This document shows, in pieces, positions 38,701-49,025 of a stretch of DNA of 64,000 nt. Origin of the DNA: Achromobacter xylosoxidans (GTDB lineage: Bacteria; Pseudomonadota; Gammaproteobacteria; Burkholderiales; Burkholderiaceae_B); assembly GCF_002192695.1 (NCBI RefSeq), contig NZ_MTLG01000082.1, forward strand, positions 62,001 through 126,000. Reading direction: 5' to 3'. The notes below the pieces were generated by a model. It was not told the origin of the DNA. It did not search any database and saw only the letters and a list, made by a program, of their open reading frames with translations. A program made the translations under genes and the position numbers. Position 1 is the stretch's first letter. Each line of letters starts with the position of its first letter.

Positions 38701-39578
38701 TGGACATGCTGTTCTTCCTGGAAGTCACGCTGGCCGGGCTGGGCAGCGGTGGACTTTATGCGCTGGCGGCGCTGGCCTTCGTCATCGTCTACAAGGCGAC
38801 CCGGGTGGTGAACATCGCCATCGGCGAATTCCTGATGCTGGGCGCCTATGTGTTCTACGCCTTCGCCACCGGCATGGAATGGCCGATCTGGCTGGCCATC
38901 GTGGGCGCGGTGGTGGTGTCGGGCGCGCTGGGCGCGGTGGTCGAACGGCTGACCATCCGCCCCATGCTGGGGGAGGCGCCGATCTCCGTGTTCATGATCA
39001 CCGTGGGCCTGGCGTCGATCCTGGTGGGCGCGGTGGAGCTGATCTGGACGGCCGACCAGCGCCGCCTGCCCGAGTTCATGCCGCGTTCGCCAGTGATGAT
39101 AGGCGAGGCCTTCGTCGCGCCCAAGGTGTTCTACGGCTTCTGGGTGGCGGTGGTGCTGGCGCTGCTGGTGCTGGTGGTGTTCCGCTACTGGCGCGGCGGG
39201 GTGGCGCTGCGCGCCACGGCTTCGGATCAGGGCGCAGCGTACGCCATGGGCATCAATGTGCCGCGCGTGTTTTCGCTGGCCTGGGTGGCGGCGGGCGCGC
39301 TGGCCGCGGTGTCGGGCGTGATCGTGGGCGCGATCGGCGGCATATCCTCGTCGATGGGCGTGTTCGGCCTGTCGGTGCTGGTGGTGGTGATCGTGGGCGG
39401 GTTGGACAGCGTGGCCGGCGCCCTGGTGGGCGGCGTATTCATCGGCCTGCTGGAAGCCTGGGCCGGCGCCTACATGGGCGGCGAATACAAATTGCTGGCT
39501 ACCTTCATCGTGCTGGTGGTGGTGCTGATGGTGAGGCCCTACGGCCTGTTCGGCACCCGTGAAATCGAGAGGCTCTGA
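38700..39578 (+). CDS. Liv-type ABC transporter permease (LivH-like)
   Basis: 292 residues, eight or so hydrophobic helices. The start GLGSGGLYALAALAFVIVYKATRVVNIAIGEFLMLGAY is characteristic of LivH, and GGLDSVAGALVGGVFIGLLEAW of the C-terminal half. It overlaps the stop of the ATPase gene by one base and precedes the second permease by three bases, so the genes are translationally coupled. Confidence 0.93.
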   Translation: MDMLFFLEVTLAGLGSGGLYALAALAFVIVYKATRVVNIAIGEFLMLGAYVFYAFATGMEWPIWLAIVGAVVVSGALGAVVERLTIRPMLGEAPISVFMITVGLASILVGAVELIWTADQRRLPEFMPRSPVMIGEAFVAPKVFYGFWVAVVLALLVLVVFRYWRGGVALRATASDQGAAYAMGINVPRVFSLAWVAAGALAAVSGVIVGAIGGISSSMGVFGLSVLVVVIVGGLDSVAGALVGGVFIGLLEAWAGAYMGGEYKLLATFIVLVVVLMVRPYGLFGTREIERL

Positions 39579-39581
39579 CCC

Positions 39582-40619
39582 ATGCGCATCGCGACTGCCA
39601 AGCAGACTTATCTTGCGGACGAAGCGCTGTTCGACACCCGCACGCAGAAGGCGTGGCTGGTCTTGCTGGCCGCATCGCTGATCATGTTTCCCTTCGTGGC
39701 CGACGCCTATTGGCTGTATCTGGCCTGCCTGGTGGCCATCAACGTCGCCAGCGCCACGGGGCTGAACATCCTCACGGGCTATACCGGCCTGGTCAGCCTG
39801 GGGCAGGCGGCCTTCATGGGATTGGGCGCGTACACGGTCGCGGTGCTGGAGCAGCGGCTGGGCACGCCGGTGCTGCTCAATCTGGTGGCGGGCGGGCTGG
39901 TGGCGATGGCGGGCGGCCTGCTGGTCGGCATACCGTCATTGCGGGTGAAGGGCCTATACCTGGCCATCGCCACGATCGCCGCGTCGTTCATCGCGCATTT
40001 CATCTTCGCCAACTGGCAGTTCACGGGCGGCACGACCGGCCTGCAGGTGCCGCCGGCGCGGATGCTGGGCGTGGACCTGGATACCTCGTTCAAGATCTAC
40101 TGGCTGATCGTGCCGGTGACGGCGCTGATGGTGCTGGGCGCGGCCAACCTGTTCCGCACGCGCATCGGCCGCGCCTTCATCGCCATCCGCGACCGCGACA
40201 TCTCGGCCGAGGTGCTGGGCATACGCCTGCTGCGCTACAAGCTGCTGTCGTTCGGCCTGTCCTCGTTCTACGCCGGCGTGGCGGGCGGCATGTGGGCCTA
40301 CTTCTTCCGGGTCGTCACGCCCGAGAGTTTCCCGCTGATCATGTCGATCTTCTTCCTGGCCGCCATCATCGTGGGCGGCATGGGCACGATCCTGGGATCC
40401 ATCCTGGGCGCCATCTTCATGACCATGGTGCCGGAACTGCTCAAGCTGATCGTGGGCTGGCTGCCGGTGGGCGGCGACGCGCTGCGCCTGATTTCGCCGG
40501 TGCGCACCATTGTTTTCGGCCTGCTGATCGTGGGCTTTCTGATCTTCGAGCCGCACGGGCTCGCGGAAATCTGGCGGCGCGTGCGCCGCTACTTCCACCT
40601 CTGGCCTTTCCGTACCTAG
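39582..40619 (+). CDS. Liv-type ABC transporter permease (LivM-like)
   Basis: 345 residues with about nine to ten helices. The family blocks are ATGLNILTGYTGLVSLGQAAFMGLGAYTVAVL, LRVKGLYLAIATIAASFI, the cytoplasmic coupling loop AFIAIRDRDISAEVLGI and IIVGGMGTILGSILGA. It pairs with the LivH-like protein to form the membrane channel. Confidence 0.93.
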   Translation: MRIATAKQTYLADEALFDTRTQKAWLVLLAASLIMFPFVADAYWLYLACLVAINVASATGLNILTGYTGLVSLGQAAFMGLGAYTVAVLEQRLGTPVLLNLVAGGLVAMAGGLLVGIPSLRVKGLYLAIATIAASFIAHFIFANWQFTGGTTGLQVPPARMLGVDLDTSFKIYWLIVPVTALMVLGAANLFRTRIGRAFIAIRDRDISAEVLGIRLLRYKLLSFGLSSFYAGVAGGMWAYFFRVVTPESFPLIMSIFFLAAIIVGGMGTILGSILGAIFMTMVPELLKLIVGWLPVGGDALRLISPVRTIVFGLLIVGFLIFEPHGLAEIWRRVRRYFHLWPFRT

Positions 40620-40660
40620 CCATGGCGGCGGCCACCCATAAGACCCTCAGGAGACTAACC

Positions 40661-41842
40661 ATGAAGCGCATCCGGATCGGCAGCGGTTTATCGAGGTTGT
40701 TGGCCCCCCTGGGCCTGGCGGCGGCCCTGTCGGCGGCGCCCGCCGCGCAGGCGGCCGAGGACCTGGTGCTGGGCGGCTCCATCCCGCTGAGCGGGGTGTT
40801 CGCCTTCGCCGGCCAGGGCATCCATGCTGGCATCACCGACTATGTGAAGATCGTCAACGACCAGGGCGGCGTGAAGGGGCGCAAGCTGCGCTATGTGCCG
40901 GAAGACACGGCCTACAAGGTGGACGCGTCGGTGGCGGCGTTCAAGAAGATCACCAGCCAGAACAAGGTGAATTTCTACTACGGCGATTCCACCGGCTTTT
41001 CCAAGACCATCAATGCCGAGCTGAACCGCACGGGCGATATCCTGATGACCGGCGCGTCCTTCGCCACGGAGCTGAACGATCCCGCCAAATATCCCGCCCA
41101 GTTCATGCTGGGGCCCGATTACACGGAAATGTTCGGCATCCTGCTGCGCTACATCGCCAAGGAACAGCCCGGCGCCAAGGTGGCTTTCGTGTATTCGGAC
41201 ACGGAGTTCGGCCGCGATCCCATCGCCAGCTCGCGCGCGGTGGCGGAAAAGCTGGGCCTGAAGGTCGCGACCGAGATCATGACGCCGCCGGGCAGCGTGG
41301 ACGTGTCGACCGAGGTCATCAAGCTGCGCCGCGCCGATCCGGACTACACCATCTTCCATGGCTATGTGCTGGCGCCGATTCCCGAGTTCGTGGGGCAGGG
41401 CAAGCGCATGGGCCTGAAGACGCGCTACATGGGCACGTTCTGGACCATGGACAACTCCACCGTGATGCAGATGGGCGAGGACGCCGAAGGCTTCATGGGC
41501 GTGATGCCGTACCGCTACTACTACGACACGGCGGCTGACGCGCCGATGCTGAAGAAGATCCGCGAGATGCGTCCGCAGTACCAGAGCACGGGCTACATGC
41601 AGGGCTTCCTGGCCGCCATGCTGTTCACCGAGGTCGCCAAGCGCACGCTGGACGCAGGCAAGGAGTTGACCAGCGCCAATATGAAGGCGGCACTGGACGG
41701 CATCAAGGATTTCGACACGGGCGGCCTGATCGGCGTGCCGATTTCCATCAAGGGCAATTCGATCCCGGTGGGCCGGATCTACCGCGCCGACGTGAAGCAG
41801 AAGCAGATGGTGCCGGCATCCGACTGGATCGTGCTGAAGTGA
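40661..41842 (+). CDS. Periplasmic substrate-binding protein of the Liv-type importer
   Basis: 393 residues from the ATG at 40661 with CAGGAG upstream. A signal peptide (cut after AAQA near residue 31) precedes a type I periplasmic binding fold: LVLGGSIPLSGVFAFAGQGI, NDQGGVKGRKLRYVPEDTAY and VAFVYSDTEFGRDP. Proteins of this LivK-like group bind amino acids, short acids or aromatic acids. The pocket residues do not reveal the ligand. Its position between permeases and the second ATPase is unusual but seen in related clusters. Confidence 0.9.
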   Translation: MKRIRIGSGLSRLLAPLGLAAALSAAPAAQAAEDLVLGGSIPLSGVFAFAGQGIHAGITDYVKIVNDQGGVKGRKLRYVPEDTAYKVDASVAAFKKITSQNKVNFYYGDSTGFSKTINAELNRTGDILMTGASFATELNDPAKYPAQFMLGPDYTEMFGILLRYIAKEQPGAKVAFVYSDTEFGRDPIASSRAVAEKLGLKVATEIMTPPGSVDVSTEVIKLRRADPDYTIFHGYVLAPIPEFVGQGKRMGLKTRYMGTFWTMDNSTVMQMGEDAEGFMGVMPYRYYYDTAADAPMLKKIREMRPQYQSTGYMQGFLAAMLFTEVAKRTLDAGKELTSANMKAALDGIKDFDTGGLIGVPISIKGNSIPVGRIYRADVKQKQMVPASDWIVLK

Positions 41843-41849
41843 GGCGGCC

Positions 41850-42689
41850 GTGAACCCTGGACATGACGCGCATGCCGCGCCGCCCGCAGCGGCGGTGCTC
41901 GATATCAACAACATCGAAGTCGTCTACAACAAGGCGGTGCAGGTGCTGCGCGGCTTGTCCCTGTCGGTGCCCGCCGGCAGCATCGTGGCGCTCTTGGGCA
42001 GCAACGGCGCCGGCAAGTCCACCACGCTGAAGGCCGTGTCCGGCCTGCTGGACCTGGAGGACGGCGCGCTGGTGCGCGGGCAGATCGTCTTCAACGGCGG
42101 CGACACCGCGGGCGCCCGGCCGCAGAACCTGGTGCGCGCGGGCTTGGCGCACGTGATGGAAGGGCGCCGGGTGTTCGAGGACCTGACGATCGAGGAAAAC
42201 CTGGTGGCCGCCACCTACGCCCTGACGGGCAGGCCGGGGGCGAAGGCCGACTTCGATCTGGTCTATGGCTACTTCCCGCGCCTGTTCGAGCGGCGCCGCG
42301 GCCTGGCGGGCTATCTGTCGGGCGGCGAACAGCAGATGCTGGCCATCGGCCGCGCGCTGATCGCGCAGCCCAGGCTGATGCTGCTGGACGAGCCCTCGCT
42401 GGGCCTGTCGCCGATGCTGGTGGAGAACATCTTTTCCATCATCGCCCGCATCAACCGCGAACAGGGGGTGTCGATGCTGCTGGTGGAGCAGAACGCCTCT
42501 GTGGCGCTGGCGGTGGCGCATTACGGCTACATCATGGAGACCGGCAAGGTGGTGATCGACGGCAGCGCCGAAAAGCTGGCGGCGGATCCCGACGTGCGCG
42601 AGTTCTATCTGGGCGTGGGCGGCACGGGCGAGGCCCGCGGCTTTCGCGACATCAAGCACTACAAGCGCCGCAAGCGCTGGCTGTCATGA
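41850..42689 (+). CDS. Liv-type ABC transporter ATP-binding protein (LivF-like)
   Basis: 279 residues, GTG start at 41850. Walker A is GSNGAGKST, the signature LSGGEQQMLAIGRAL, Walker B LMLLDEPSLGLSP and switch LLVEQNA, the LivF pattern. A C-terminal extension ([25 protein letters not shown]) goes beyond usual LivF length. The stop overlaps the acyl-CoA ligase start (ATGA). Together with the LivG-like ATPase it makes the heterodimer that powers uptake. Confidence 0.93.
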   Translation: MNPGHDAHAAPPAAAVLDINNIEVVYNKAVQVLRGLSLSVPAGSIVALLGSNGAGKSTTLKAVSGLLDLEDGALVRGQIVFNGGDTAGARPQNLVRAGLAHVMEGRRVFEDLTIEENLVAATYALTGRPGAKADFDLVYGYFPRLFERRRGLAGYLSGGEQQMLAIGRALIAQPRLMLLDEPSLGLSPMLVENIFSIIARINREQGVSMLLVEQNASVALAVAHYGYIMETGKVVIDGSAEKLAADPDVREFYLGVGGTGEARGFRDIKHYKRRKRWLS

Positions 42690-44545
42690 CGGACAAGCAC
42701 ATGGATATCTCCGGCGCATCCACGCAGGCGTGGCCGGCCCTGACGCTGCCGCAGATGCTGCGCGAGCAGGCCCGCCGCCAGCCTGCGGCCATCGCCATCC
42801 GCCAGAAGGACTTCGGCATCTGGAAACCCATGGGCTGGGCGGAATACTGGAGCCGCGCCTGCCGCGTGGGACTGGGCCTGCGCGCCCTGGGCCTGAGCGC
42901 GGGCGGCCGGGTCGCCATCGTCTCCGAGAACCGCGTGGAATGGCTGCTGACCCAGATGGGCGCGGGCGCGGTCGGCGCGGTGGCGGTGGGCGTGTACTCC
43001 ACCAGTCCGGCCGAGGAAATGGGCTACGTGCTGGAACACGCGGACGTGGAACTGGTGGTGTGCGAGGACCAGGAGCAGACCGACAAGGTGCTGCAGGTGG
43101 CGGACCGGCTGCCGCTACTGCGCCGCATCGTCATGATGGAGACCAAGGGCCTGCGCTCCTATGCGCCCGCCGAGCGCGAGCGCATCGTGACCTATGCCGA
43201 GGTCGAGGCCGAGGGCGCGCGGCGCGAGGCGGCCGAACTCGCCGCGTTGAACACGGCGCTGGACGGCCAGCGGCTGGATGACACCGGCCTCATGATCTAT
43301 ACCTCCGGCTCCACCGGCAAGCCCAAGGGCGCGATGCTGAGCTACGGCAATATGCGCGGCGTGGCGCCGGGCATCGCCGACCGCCTGGCCATGGACGGCA
43401 ACAGCGTGCACCTGTCCTACCTGCCGCTGTGCCACGTGGCCGAACAGATGCTGTCCACCTTCGTGCCCATCTACCTGGGCGCGCAGGTGAATTTCGGCGA
43501 ATCGATACGCACGGTGCAGGAAGACCTGCGCGAAGTCGCGCCGACGATCTTCCTGGGCGTGCCGCGCATCTGGGAAAAGCTGCACGCCGCCATTTCGATC
43601 AAGATGCAGGAAGCCGGGCGTTTGCAGCAATGGCTATACGGACGCGCGCTGGCCGCCTGCACGCCGTTCCTGGAGAAGTCCCCCGCGCAGTACACGCTGC
43701 GCGAGCGCTGGACCCGCTGGCTGTGGTACTGGCTGGTGCTGCGCGCCTTGCAGAACTTCATCGGGCTGCGGCGGGTGCGCGTGGCCATGACGGGCGCGGC
43801 GCCGATCTCGCCGGACGTGGTGCGCTACTTCCGCACGCTGGGCGTGCCGCTGATCGAGGTCTATGGGCTGACGGAGTCCGCCGGCATGATCTTCGGGCAG
43901 CATCCGGACCGCGTGAAGGTGGGCACGGTAGGTGAACCCATCCTGGGCGTGGAATGGCGCATGGGCGAGGCCGGCGAACTGCTGGTGCGCGGCGACATGG
44001 TGTTCCAGGGCTATTACAAGAACCCGGAAGCCACCGCCAGCACCGTGCGCGACGGCTGGCTGTACACGGGCGACGTGGTGGCGGAAGAGGCGGGGCGCGT
44101 GCGCATCGTGGACCGCCTGAAGGATATCATGATCACGGCGGGCGGCAAGAACCTGACGCCTTCCGAGATCGAGAACGCGGTCAAGGGCAGTCCCTACGTC
44201 AAGGAATGCATCGTGATCGCGGACGGCAGGAAGTACGTGTCGGCGCTGATCCAGCTGGAGTTCGACACGGTGGGCAAGTGGGCCGAGTCGCGCCGCATCG
44301 CCTTCACGCATTTCCGCTCCCTGGCCGAATGCGCGCAGGTGCGCGAACTGGTGCAGCAAGAGGTCGCGCGCGCCAACGCGGGCCTGGCGCCGGTGGCGCA
44401 GATCAAGCGCTTCCATCTGCTGACAAAGGAGCTGGACCATGACGACGGTGAAGTGACCGCGACCATGAAGGTCAGGCGCGCCAGCATCTACCGCAGCTAC
44501 GCGGACGAGATCGAAGCGCTCTACGTAGAGGAGACGACGGCATGA
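42686..44545 (+). CDS. AMP-dependent long-chain acyl-CoA ligase (FadD15-like)
   Basis: 619 residues. The adenylation motifs are [17 protein letters not shown] (P-loop-like), YGLTESAGM, the ligase Asp in YTGDVV, and the C-terminal catalytic lysine region [17 protein letters not shown]. The enzyme activates a carboxylic acid with ATP and CoA. It overlaps the transporter gene by four bases, so import and CoA activation are coupled: the imported molecule is probably its substrate. Chain length cannot be told, although the FadD15-like architecture suggests a long or complex acid. Confidence 0.93.
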   Translation: MTDKHMDISGASTQAWPALTLPQMLREQARRQPAAIAIRQKDFGIWKPMGWAEYWSRACRVGLGLRALGLSAGGRVAIVSENRVEWLLTQMGAGAVGAVAVGVYSTSPAEEMGYVLEHADVELVVCEDQEQTDKVLQVADRLPLLRRIVMMETKGLRSYAPAERERIVTYAEVEAEGARREAAELAALNTALDGQRLDDTGLMIYTSGSTGKPKGAMLSYGNMRGVAPGIADRLAMDGNSVHLSYLPLCHVAEQMLSTFVPIYLGAQVNFGESIRTVQEDLREVAPTIFLGVPRIWEKLHAAISIKMQEAGRLQQWLYGRALAACTPFLEKSPAQYTLRERWTRWLWYWLVLRALQNFIGLRRVRVAMTGAAPISPDVVRYFRTLGVPLIEVYGLTESAGMIFGQHPDRVKVGTVGEPILGVEWRMGEAGELLVRGDMVFQGYYKNPEATASTVRDGWLYTGDVVAEEAGRVRIVDRLKDIMITAGGKNLTPSEIENAVKGSPYVKECIVIADGRKYVSALIQLEFDTVGKWAESRRIAFTHFRSLAECAQVRELVQQEVARANAGLAPVAQIKRFHLLTKELDHDDGEVTATMKVRRASIYRSYADEIEALYVEETTA

Positions 44546-45696
44546 ACGAAGCCGTGATCGTGGAGGCCGTGCGCACCCCTTTCGGGCGGCGCGGCGGATG
44601 GTGGGCGGATACGCGGCCGGACGCGCTGCTGGCCGAGACGGTGCGCGGCCTGCTGGCGCGGGCCGGGCTGCCCGGCGGCCAGGTCGAGGATCTGGTCGCG
44701 GGCTGCGTCAGCCAGGCGGGCGAGCAGGGCGCCAACATCGGCAGGCTGGCCGCCATGCTGGCGGGCCTGCCCGAGAGCGTGCCGGGCGTGGCCCTGAACC
44801 GCATGTGCGGATCCAGCCAGCAGGCGGTGCATTTCGGCGCGCAAGCCATTGCCGCGGGCGACATGCGCTACGTGGTCGCGGGCGGCGTGGAAAGCATGAG
44901 CCGGGTGCCGATGTTCCTGGACGTGACGCTGGGCCAGGGCGAGTTCCGCGGCTTCGAAGGCTTGAACCCCGCTCTCTTGGAACGCTATCCCTTGATCCAT
45001 CAGATCGAGAGCGCGGAAAGGATTGCGGAGCGCTGGCAGCTGTCCCAGGCCGAGATGGACGAATGGGCCCGCGAAAGCCATGCGCGCGCCTGGAACGCCG
45101 CGCAGGCCGGCCGCCACGCCGAGCTGCTTCCAGGGCCGCGGGCGGATGCCGGGCGCGACGAAGGCATACGCGAGAAGACGGACCCCGCCCGCATGGCGGC
45201 CATGGCGCCCGCGCTGCGGCCGCCTGGCCAGGGCGGCGTCACGGCCGCCAATGCCAGCCAGCTGGCGGACGGCGCGTCCGCGGTGCTGTTGGCCGACCGA
45301 GATACGGCGCTGGCCGATGGCTTGCGGCCCCGCGCGCGTTTCCTGGCCCGGGTGGCGGTGGGATCGGACCCGGTGCTGCAATTGACGGGCGTGATCCCGG
45401 CGGCGCGGCAGGCGCTGGCGCGCGCGGGCCTGAGCCTTGACGACATAGACTGGATCGAGATCAACGAGGCCTTCGCCAGCGTGGTGCTGGCCTGGCAGCG
45501 CGAACTGGGCGCCAACCTGTCGCGCGTCAATCCCTGGGGCGGAGCGATTGCGCATGGGCACCCCTTGGGGGCCACGGGAGCCGGGCTGATGGCCAAGATG
45601 TTGACGGGGCTGGAAGCGACCGAAGGCGAGCTGGGCATGCAGCTGATGTGCATCGGCCACGGCATGGCCACGGCGACCATCATCCAGAGACTGTGA
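44542..45696 (+). CDS. Acetyl-CoA acetyltransferase (thiolase)
   Basis: 384 residues. The nucleophile is C89 in [18 protein letters not shown], and the C-terminal catalytic pair is in [16 protein letters not shown] and [12 protein letters not shown]. It cleaves a 3-ketoacyl-CoA to acetyl-CoA (or the reverse). It overlaps the ligase gene by four bases. With the divergent enoyl-CoA hydratase it points to beta-oxidation of the imported acid; no acyl-CoA dehydrogenase lies in the window. Confidence 0.94.
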   Translation: MNEAVIVEAVRTPFGRRGGWWADTRPDALLAETVRGLLARAGLPGGQVEDLVAGCVSQAGEQGANIGRLAAMLAGLPESVPGVALNRMCGSSQQAVHFGAQAIAAGDMRYVVAGGVESMSRVPMFLDVTLGQGEFRGFEGLNPALLERYPLIHQIESAERIAERWQLSQAEMDEWARESHARAWNAAQAGRHAELLPGPRADAGRDEGIREKTDPARMAAMAPALRPPGQGGVTAANASQLADGASAVLLADRDTALADGLRPRARFLARVAVGSDPVLQLTGVIPAARQALARAGLSLDDIDWIEINEAFASVVLAWQRELGANLSRVNPWGGAIAHGHPLGATGAGLMAKMLTGLEATEGELGMQLMCIGHGMATATIIQRL

Positions 45697-45702
45697 CCGG
45701 AC

Positions 45703-46338
45703 ATGCAGAAAATCCGGGAAGCCCCCCAGGCGCGTGACGAAGGTTCGGAATCCGAACGCCGGCGCGAGGTGATCCTGACGGCCGGGCAGCTGTTCTGCAA
45801 GCACGGCTATGAACGCACCACCGTGCGCGAGCTGGCGCGCGCGGTGGGCTTGCAGTCCGGCAGCCTGTTCCATCATTTCCGCAGCAAGGAAGAGATCCTG
45901 GTGGCGGTCATGAACAACGGCATCCAGGAAGTGATAGACGACGGCGAACGCGCGCTGGCGCGCTACCGGGCGCCGGCGGACCGGCTGGCCGCGCTGTTCC
46001 GCGTGCATATGTGGAGCATGCTGCATGGCGCGGGCGGCGACGCCATGAACGCGCTGGTCTACGAATGGCGCAGCCTGTCCGTGCCCAGCCGCGCGGCCGT
46101 GAAATCGCTGAGCGACCGCTACGAGGAGATGTGGCAGGACGCGGTGGCGGCTGCCGTGGCGGCGGGATTGCTGCAGGGCGACGCCCGCGTCATCAAGCGC
46201 TGCGTGCTGGGCGCCATGAACCTGACCGTGCAGTGGTACAAGCCGGACGGCCGCTTGCGGCCCGCTGAGTTCATCGATGCGATGTTGCAGGCGTCGCTGC
46301 CTTCACTGCCGACGGGCGCGGGCAGGTGGCCGGAGTAG
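45703..46338 (+). CDS. TetR-family regulator of the Liv-acyl-CoA operon
   Basis: 211 residues. The helix-turn-helix reads ILTAGQLFCKHGYERTTVRELARAVGLQSGSLFHHFRSKEEILVAVM. The C-terminal domain (VQWYKPDGRLRPAEFIDAML) is of the kind that senses acyl-CoA in fatty-acid and aromatic-acid regulators. It is the last gene of the operon, six bases after the thiolase, and probably represses it through the inverted repeat at 37.7 kb. Confidence 0.92.
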   Translation: MQKIREAPQARDEGSESERRREVILTAGQLFCKHGYERTTVRELARAVGLQSGSLFHHFRSKEEILVAVMNNGIQEVIDDGERALARYRAPADRLAALFRVHMWSMLHGAGGDAMNALVYEWRSLSVPSRAAVKSLSDRYEEMWQDAVAAAVAAGLLQGDARVIKRCVLGAMNLTVQWYKPDGRLRPAEFIDAMLQASLPSLPTGAGRWPE

Positions 46339-46359
46339 GTGGGCCGCAAGGCCGGGCGC

Positions 46360-46680
46360 TCAGCCCCGGCGCTTGATGAACGCGCCCACGGCGCAGGCGA
46401 CGGCCAACGCCAGCAGAGTGCCCGCCACGGGCAGCAGAAAATCCACTTGGCCATGATAGCCGCCGCCGGTGACACCGCCCGCGACACCGCCGGCCCACAG
46501 CAGGAAGGTCATCAGGGAGGCTGCCACCGAGATCGCCGCAGCGATGCACAGCGCGATGAACACCGGCCGGCGCGGCCGCGCCGCCGGATACGGGGAGGAG
46601 GGCTGGACGCCGCGGGGCTGTTTGATCCAGTAGATCAGCCCCGCCACGACCAGCAGCAGCATCAGGATCTTGAAGATCAT
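46360..46680 (-). CDS. Small membrane protein, 106 residues
   Basis: Three predicted helices: IFKILMLLLVVAGLIYWI at the start, VFIALCIAAAISVAASLMTFLLWAGGVAGGV, and FLLPVAGTLLALAVACAVGAFI at the end, then KRRG. A proline-rich cytoplasmic stretch (QPRGVQPSSPYPAARPRRP) joins the first two. I recognise no family. It lies 15 bases downstream of lysS on the same strand and may be co-transcribed. Confidence 0.65.
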   Translation of the reverse strand: MIFKILMLLLVVAGLIYWIKQPRGVQPSSPYPAARPRRPVFIALCIAAAISVAASLMTFLLWAGGVAGGVTGGGYHGQVDFLLPVAGTLLALAVACAVGAFIKRRG

Positions 46681-46695
46681 GATGCCAGCCGCCGT

Positions 46696-48219
46696 TTAGT
46701 CTTCACGGCGCAGGTGCGGGAAGAGGATGACGTCGCGGATGCTGGGGCTGTCGGTCAGCAGCATGACCAGGCGGTCGATGCCGATGCCGCAGCCGCCCGT
46801 CGGAGGCATGCCGTATTCCAGGGCGCGGATGTAGTCCGCGTCGTAGAACATGGCTTCCTCGTCGCCCGCGTCCTTGGCTTCGACCTGCGAGCGGAAGCGC
46901 TCGGCCTGGTCTTCGGGGTCGTTCAGCTCCGAGAAGCCGTTGGCGATCTCGCGGCCCGTCATGAAGAGCTCGAAGCGCTCGGTAATGCCCTCGCGGGTAT
47001 CGGAGGCGCGCGCCAGCGGCGAGACTTCCACCGGGTAGTCGATGATGTAGGTGGGGTTCCAGAGCTTGGCTTCGGCGGTTTCTTCGAACAGCGCGAGCTG
47101 CAACGCGCCCAGGCCGGCGCGCGACAGCACCGGGCCGTCGGCGTCGGCGCCCAGCTTCTTGAGTTCCGCGCGCACGAAGGCCGCGTCGTCCAGCTGCGCC
47201 TGGGTGTAGCCGGGGGCGTACTTGAGGATGGCTTCGCAGATGGTCAGGCGGTCGAACGGCTTGGACAGGTCCAGCTCGCGTTCGCCGTAGGTCAGCACCG
47301 CGCTGCCGGTGGCCGAGATGGCGGCCTGGCGGATCAGTTCTTCCGTGAAGTCCATGAGCCAGCGGTATTCCGCAAAGGCCGCATAGAACTCCATCATGGT
47401 GAATTCAGGGTTGTGGCGCGGGCTCACGCCCTCGTTGCGGAAGTTGCGGTTGACTTCGAAGACGCGTTCGAAGCCGCCGACGATCAGGCGCTTGAGGTAG
47501 AGCTCGGGCGCGATGCGTAGGTACATTTCCATGTCCAGCGCATTGTGGTGCGTGACGAAGGGCTTGGCCGCCGCGCCGCCCGGGATCGGGTGCAGCATGG
47601 GGGTTTCCACTTCGAGAAAGCCCGCGTTGAGCATGAACTGGCGGATGCTGCCCACGGCCTTGCTGCGCGCCTCGAACGTGCGGCGCGTGGCGTCCGTCAT
47701 GATGAGGTCGACGTAGCGCTGGCGGTAGCGCAGTTCCTGGTCGGCCACGCCGTGGAACTTGTCCGGCAGCGGGCGCAGCGACTTGGACAGCAGGCGCGCG
47801 CTGGCGGCGTGCACCGACAGCTCGCCCTTGTTGGTCTTGAAGACCGACCCTTCGATCGCGATGATGTCGCCGATGTCCCATTGCTTGAACGCGGCGTAGC
47901 TGTCTTCGCCCAGCGTGCCGCGGTCCAGGTAGATCTGGATGCGGCCGGTGCTGTCCTGCAGCGTGGCGAAGCTGGCCTTGCCCATGACGCGCTTGAGCAT
48001 CATGCGGCCGGCGACCTTGACGGTGACGGGGTTGGCGGCCAGGGCTTCCTGCTCCTGGCCGTCGTACTTGTCATGCAGGGCGGCGGCGCGGGCGTCGGGA
48101 ACGAAATCGTTGGGGTACGCGACCCCGGTTTCGCGCAGTTTGGCCAGCTTGGCGCGCCGTTCGGCGATCAAGCGGTTTTCATCCTGGGCGGGAGCCGGAG
48201 CGGTCGTGTGGTCGGTCAT
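46696..48219 (-). CDS. lysS: Lysyl-tRNA synthetase, class II
   Basis: 507 residues. The N-terminal OB fold ([32 protein letters not shown] in form) binds the anticodon. Class II motif 2 is [26 protein letters not shown] and motif 3 is [29 protein letters not shown]. It charges tRNA-Lys in the cytosol. The neighbours prfB and recJ match the lysS-prfB-recJ grouping of many proteobacteria. Confidence 0.98.
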   Translation of the reverse strand: MTDHTTAPAPAQDENRLIAERRAKLAKLRETGVAYPNDFVPDARAAALHDKYDGQEQEALAANPVTVKVAGRMMLKRVMGKASFATLQDSTGRIQIYLDRGTLGEDSYAAFKQWDIGDIIAIEGSVFKTNKGELSVHAASARLLSKSLRPLPDKFHGVADQELRYRQRYVDLIMTDATRRTFEARSKAVGSIRQFMLNAGFLEVETPMLHPIPGGAAAKPFVTHHNALDMEMYLRIAPELYLKRLIVGGFERVFEVNRNFRNEGVSPRHNPEFTMMEFYAAFAEYRWLMDFTEELIRQAAISATGSAVLTYGERELDLSKPFDRLTICEAILKYAPGYTQAQLDDAAFVRAELKKLGADADGPVLSRAGLGALQLALFEETAEAKLWNPTYIIDYPVEVSPLARASDTREGITERFELFMTGREIANGFSELNDPEDQAERFRSQVEAKDAGDEEAMFYDADYIRALEYGMPPTGGCGIGIDRLVMLLTDSPSIRDVILFPHLRRED

Positions 48220-48229
48220 GGTCGGGGGA

Positions 48230-48985
48230 TCAGTCGTAATTGCGGATGTCGTCGATTTCGGTCGTGCCGAAATCTTCGCGATCCAGGTAGGCGAGGATGC
48301 GGGAGGCCACGTTGGCGGGCGAGGACAGCTTGCCGGTCGCGTGGAACTCCTGGAACTTGGCCAGCGCCGGGAAGCTTTCCGGATCGCTGGAACGGATGGC
48401 GACCTGCATGTCGGTGTCGACGATGCCGGGGGCCAGCGCGACGATGCGCGCGCCGTCGGCGCCTTGCTCGGCCTTGACCACGCGCGAGTACATGTCGAGC
48501 GCGGCCTTGGTGGCGCAGTAGACGCCCCAGCCGGCGTTCGGGTTGCGGCCCGCGCCGGAGGAGATGTTGAGAACGCGGCGGTCGGCCTTGAGGTCTTCGA
48601 CGGCGGCCAGGAAGCGCGCCGTGAGCAGCATGACGGCGCTGACGTTCAGGTTGAAGGCGGCGGCGATGGCCGCGCCGTCGACCAGCGCGTCGGTGCCCGC
48701 GATGGGATGCACCGTGCCGGCGTTGTTGATCAGCAGATAGCGGCTGGCGTCGCGCGGCAGCGACGCGCAGATGCGCTGCGCCGCCGCTTCAACGGCGTTC
48801 AGGTCCGAGAGGTCCACGGACAGCTGTTCCAGCTGCGCGTCCTGCGAGCGCGCGTAGGCGGCCAGCTCGGGGTCTTCGCGGCGCGCCAGCGTGATCAGGC
48901 GGGTGCCCGGTTTGGCCAGGCCGCGCGCCATGGCGGCGCCGATGCCGCGCGAAGCGCCGGTGAGGATTGCAATGGTGTCGGACAT
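48230..48985 (-). CDS. Short-chain dehydrogenase/reductase
   Basis: 251 residues with a Rossmann fold. The cofactor motif is [16 protein letters not shown], the NNAG-type motif [11 protein letters not shown], and the catalytic Ser, Tyr and Lys are in [25 protein letters not shown]. Arg after the third glycine region favours NADPH. The sequence resembles the sepiapterin/benzil reductase-like branch (YueD type). It lies 10 bases upstream of lysS on the same strand. The substrate is unknown. Confidence 0.9.
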   Translation of the reverse strand: MSDTIAILTGASRGIGAAMARGLAKPGTRLITLARREDPELAAYARSQDAQLEQLSVDLSDLNAVEAAAQRICASLPRDASRYLLINNAGTVHPIAGTDALVDGAAIAAAFNLNVSAVMLLTARFLAAVEDLKADRRVLNISSGAGRNPNAGWGVYCATKAALDMYSRVVKAEQGADGARIVALAPGIVDTDMQVAIRSSDPESFPALAKFQEFHATGKLSSPANVASRILAYLDREDFGTTEIDDIRNYD

Positions 48986-49025
48986 TCGTGAACCTCTGGA
49001 TGCGTTGAGGGGACTATCGCGAAAC

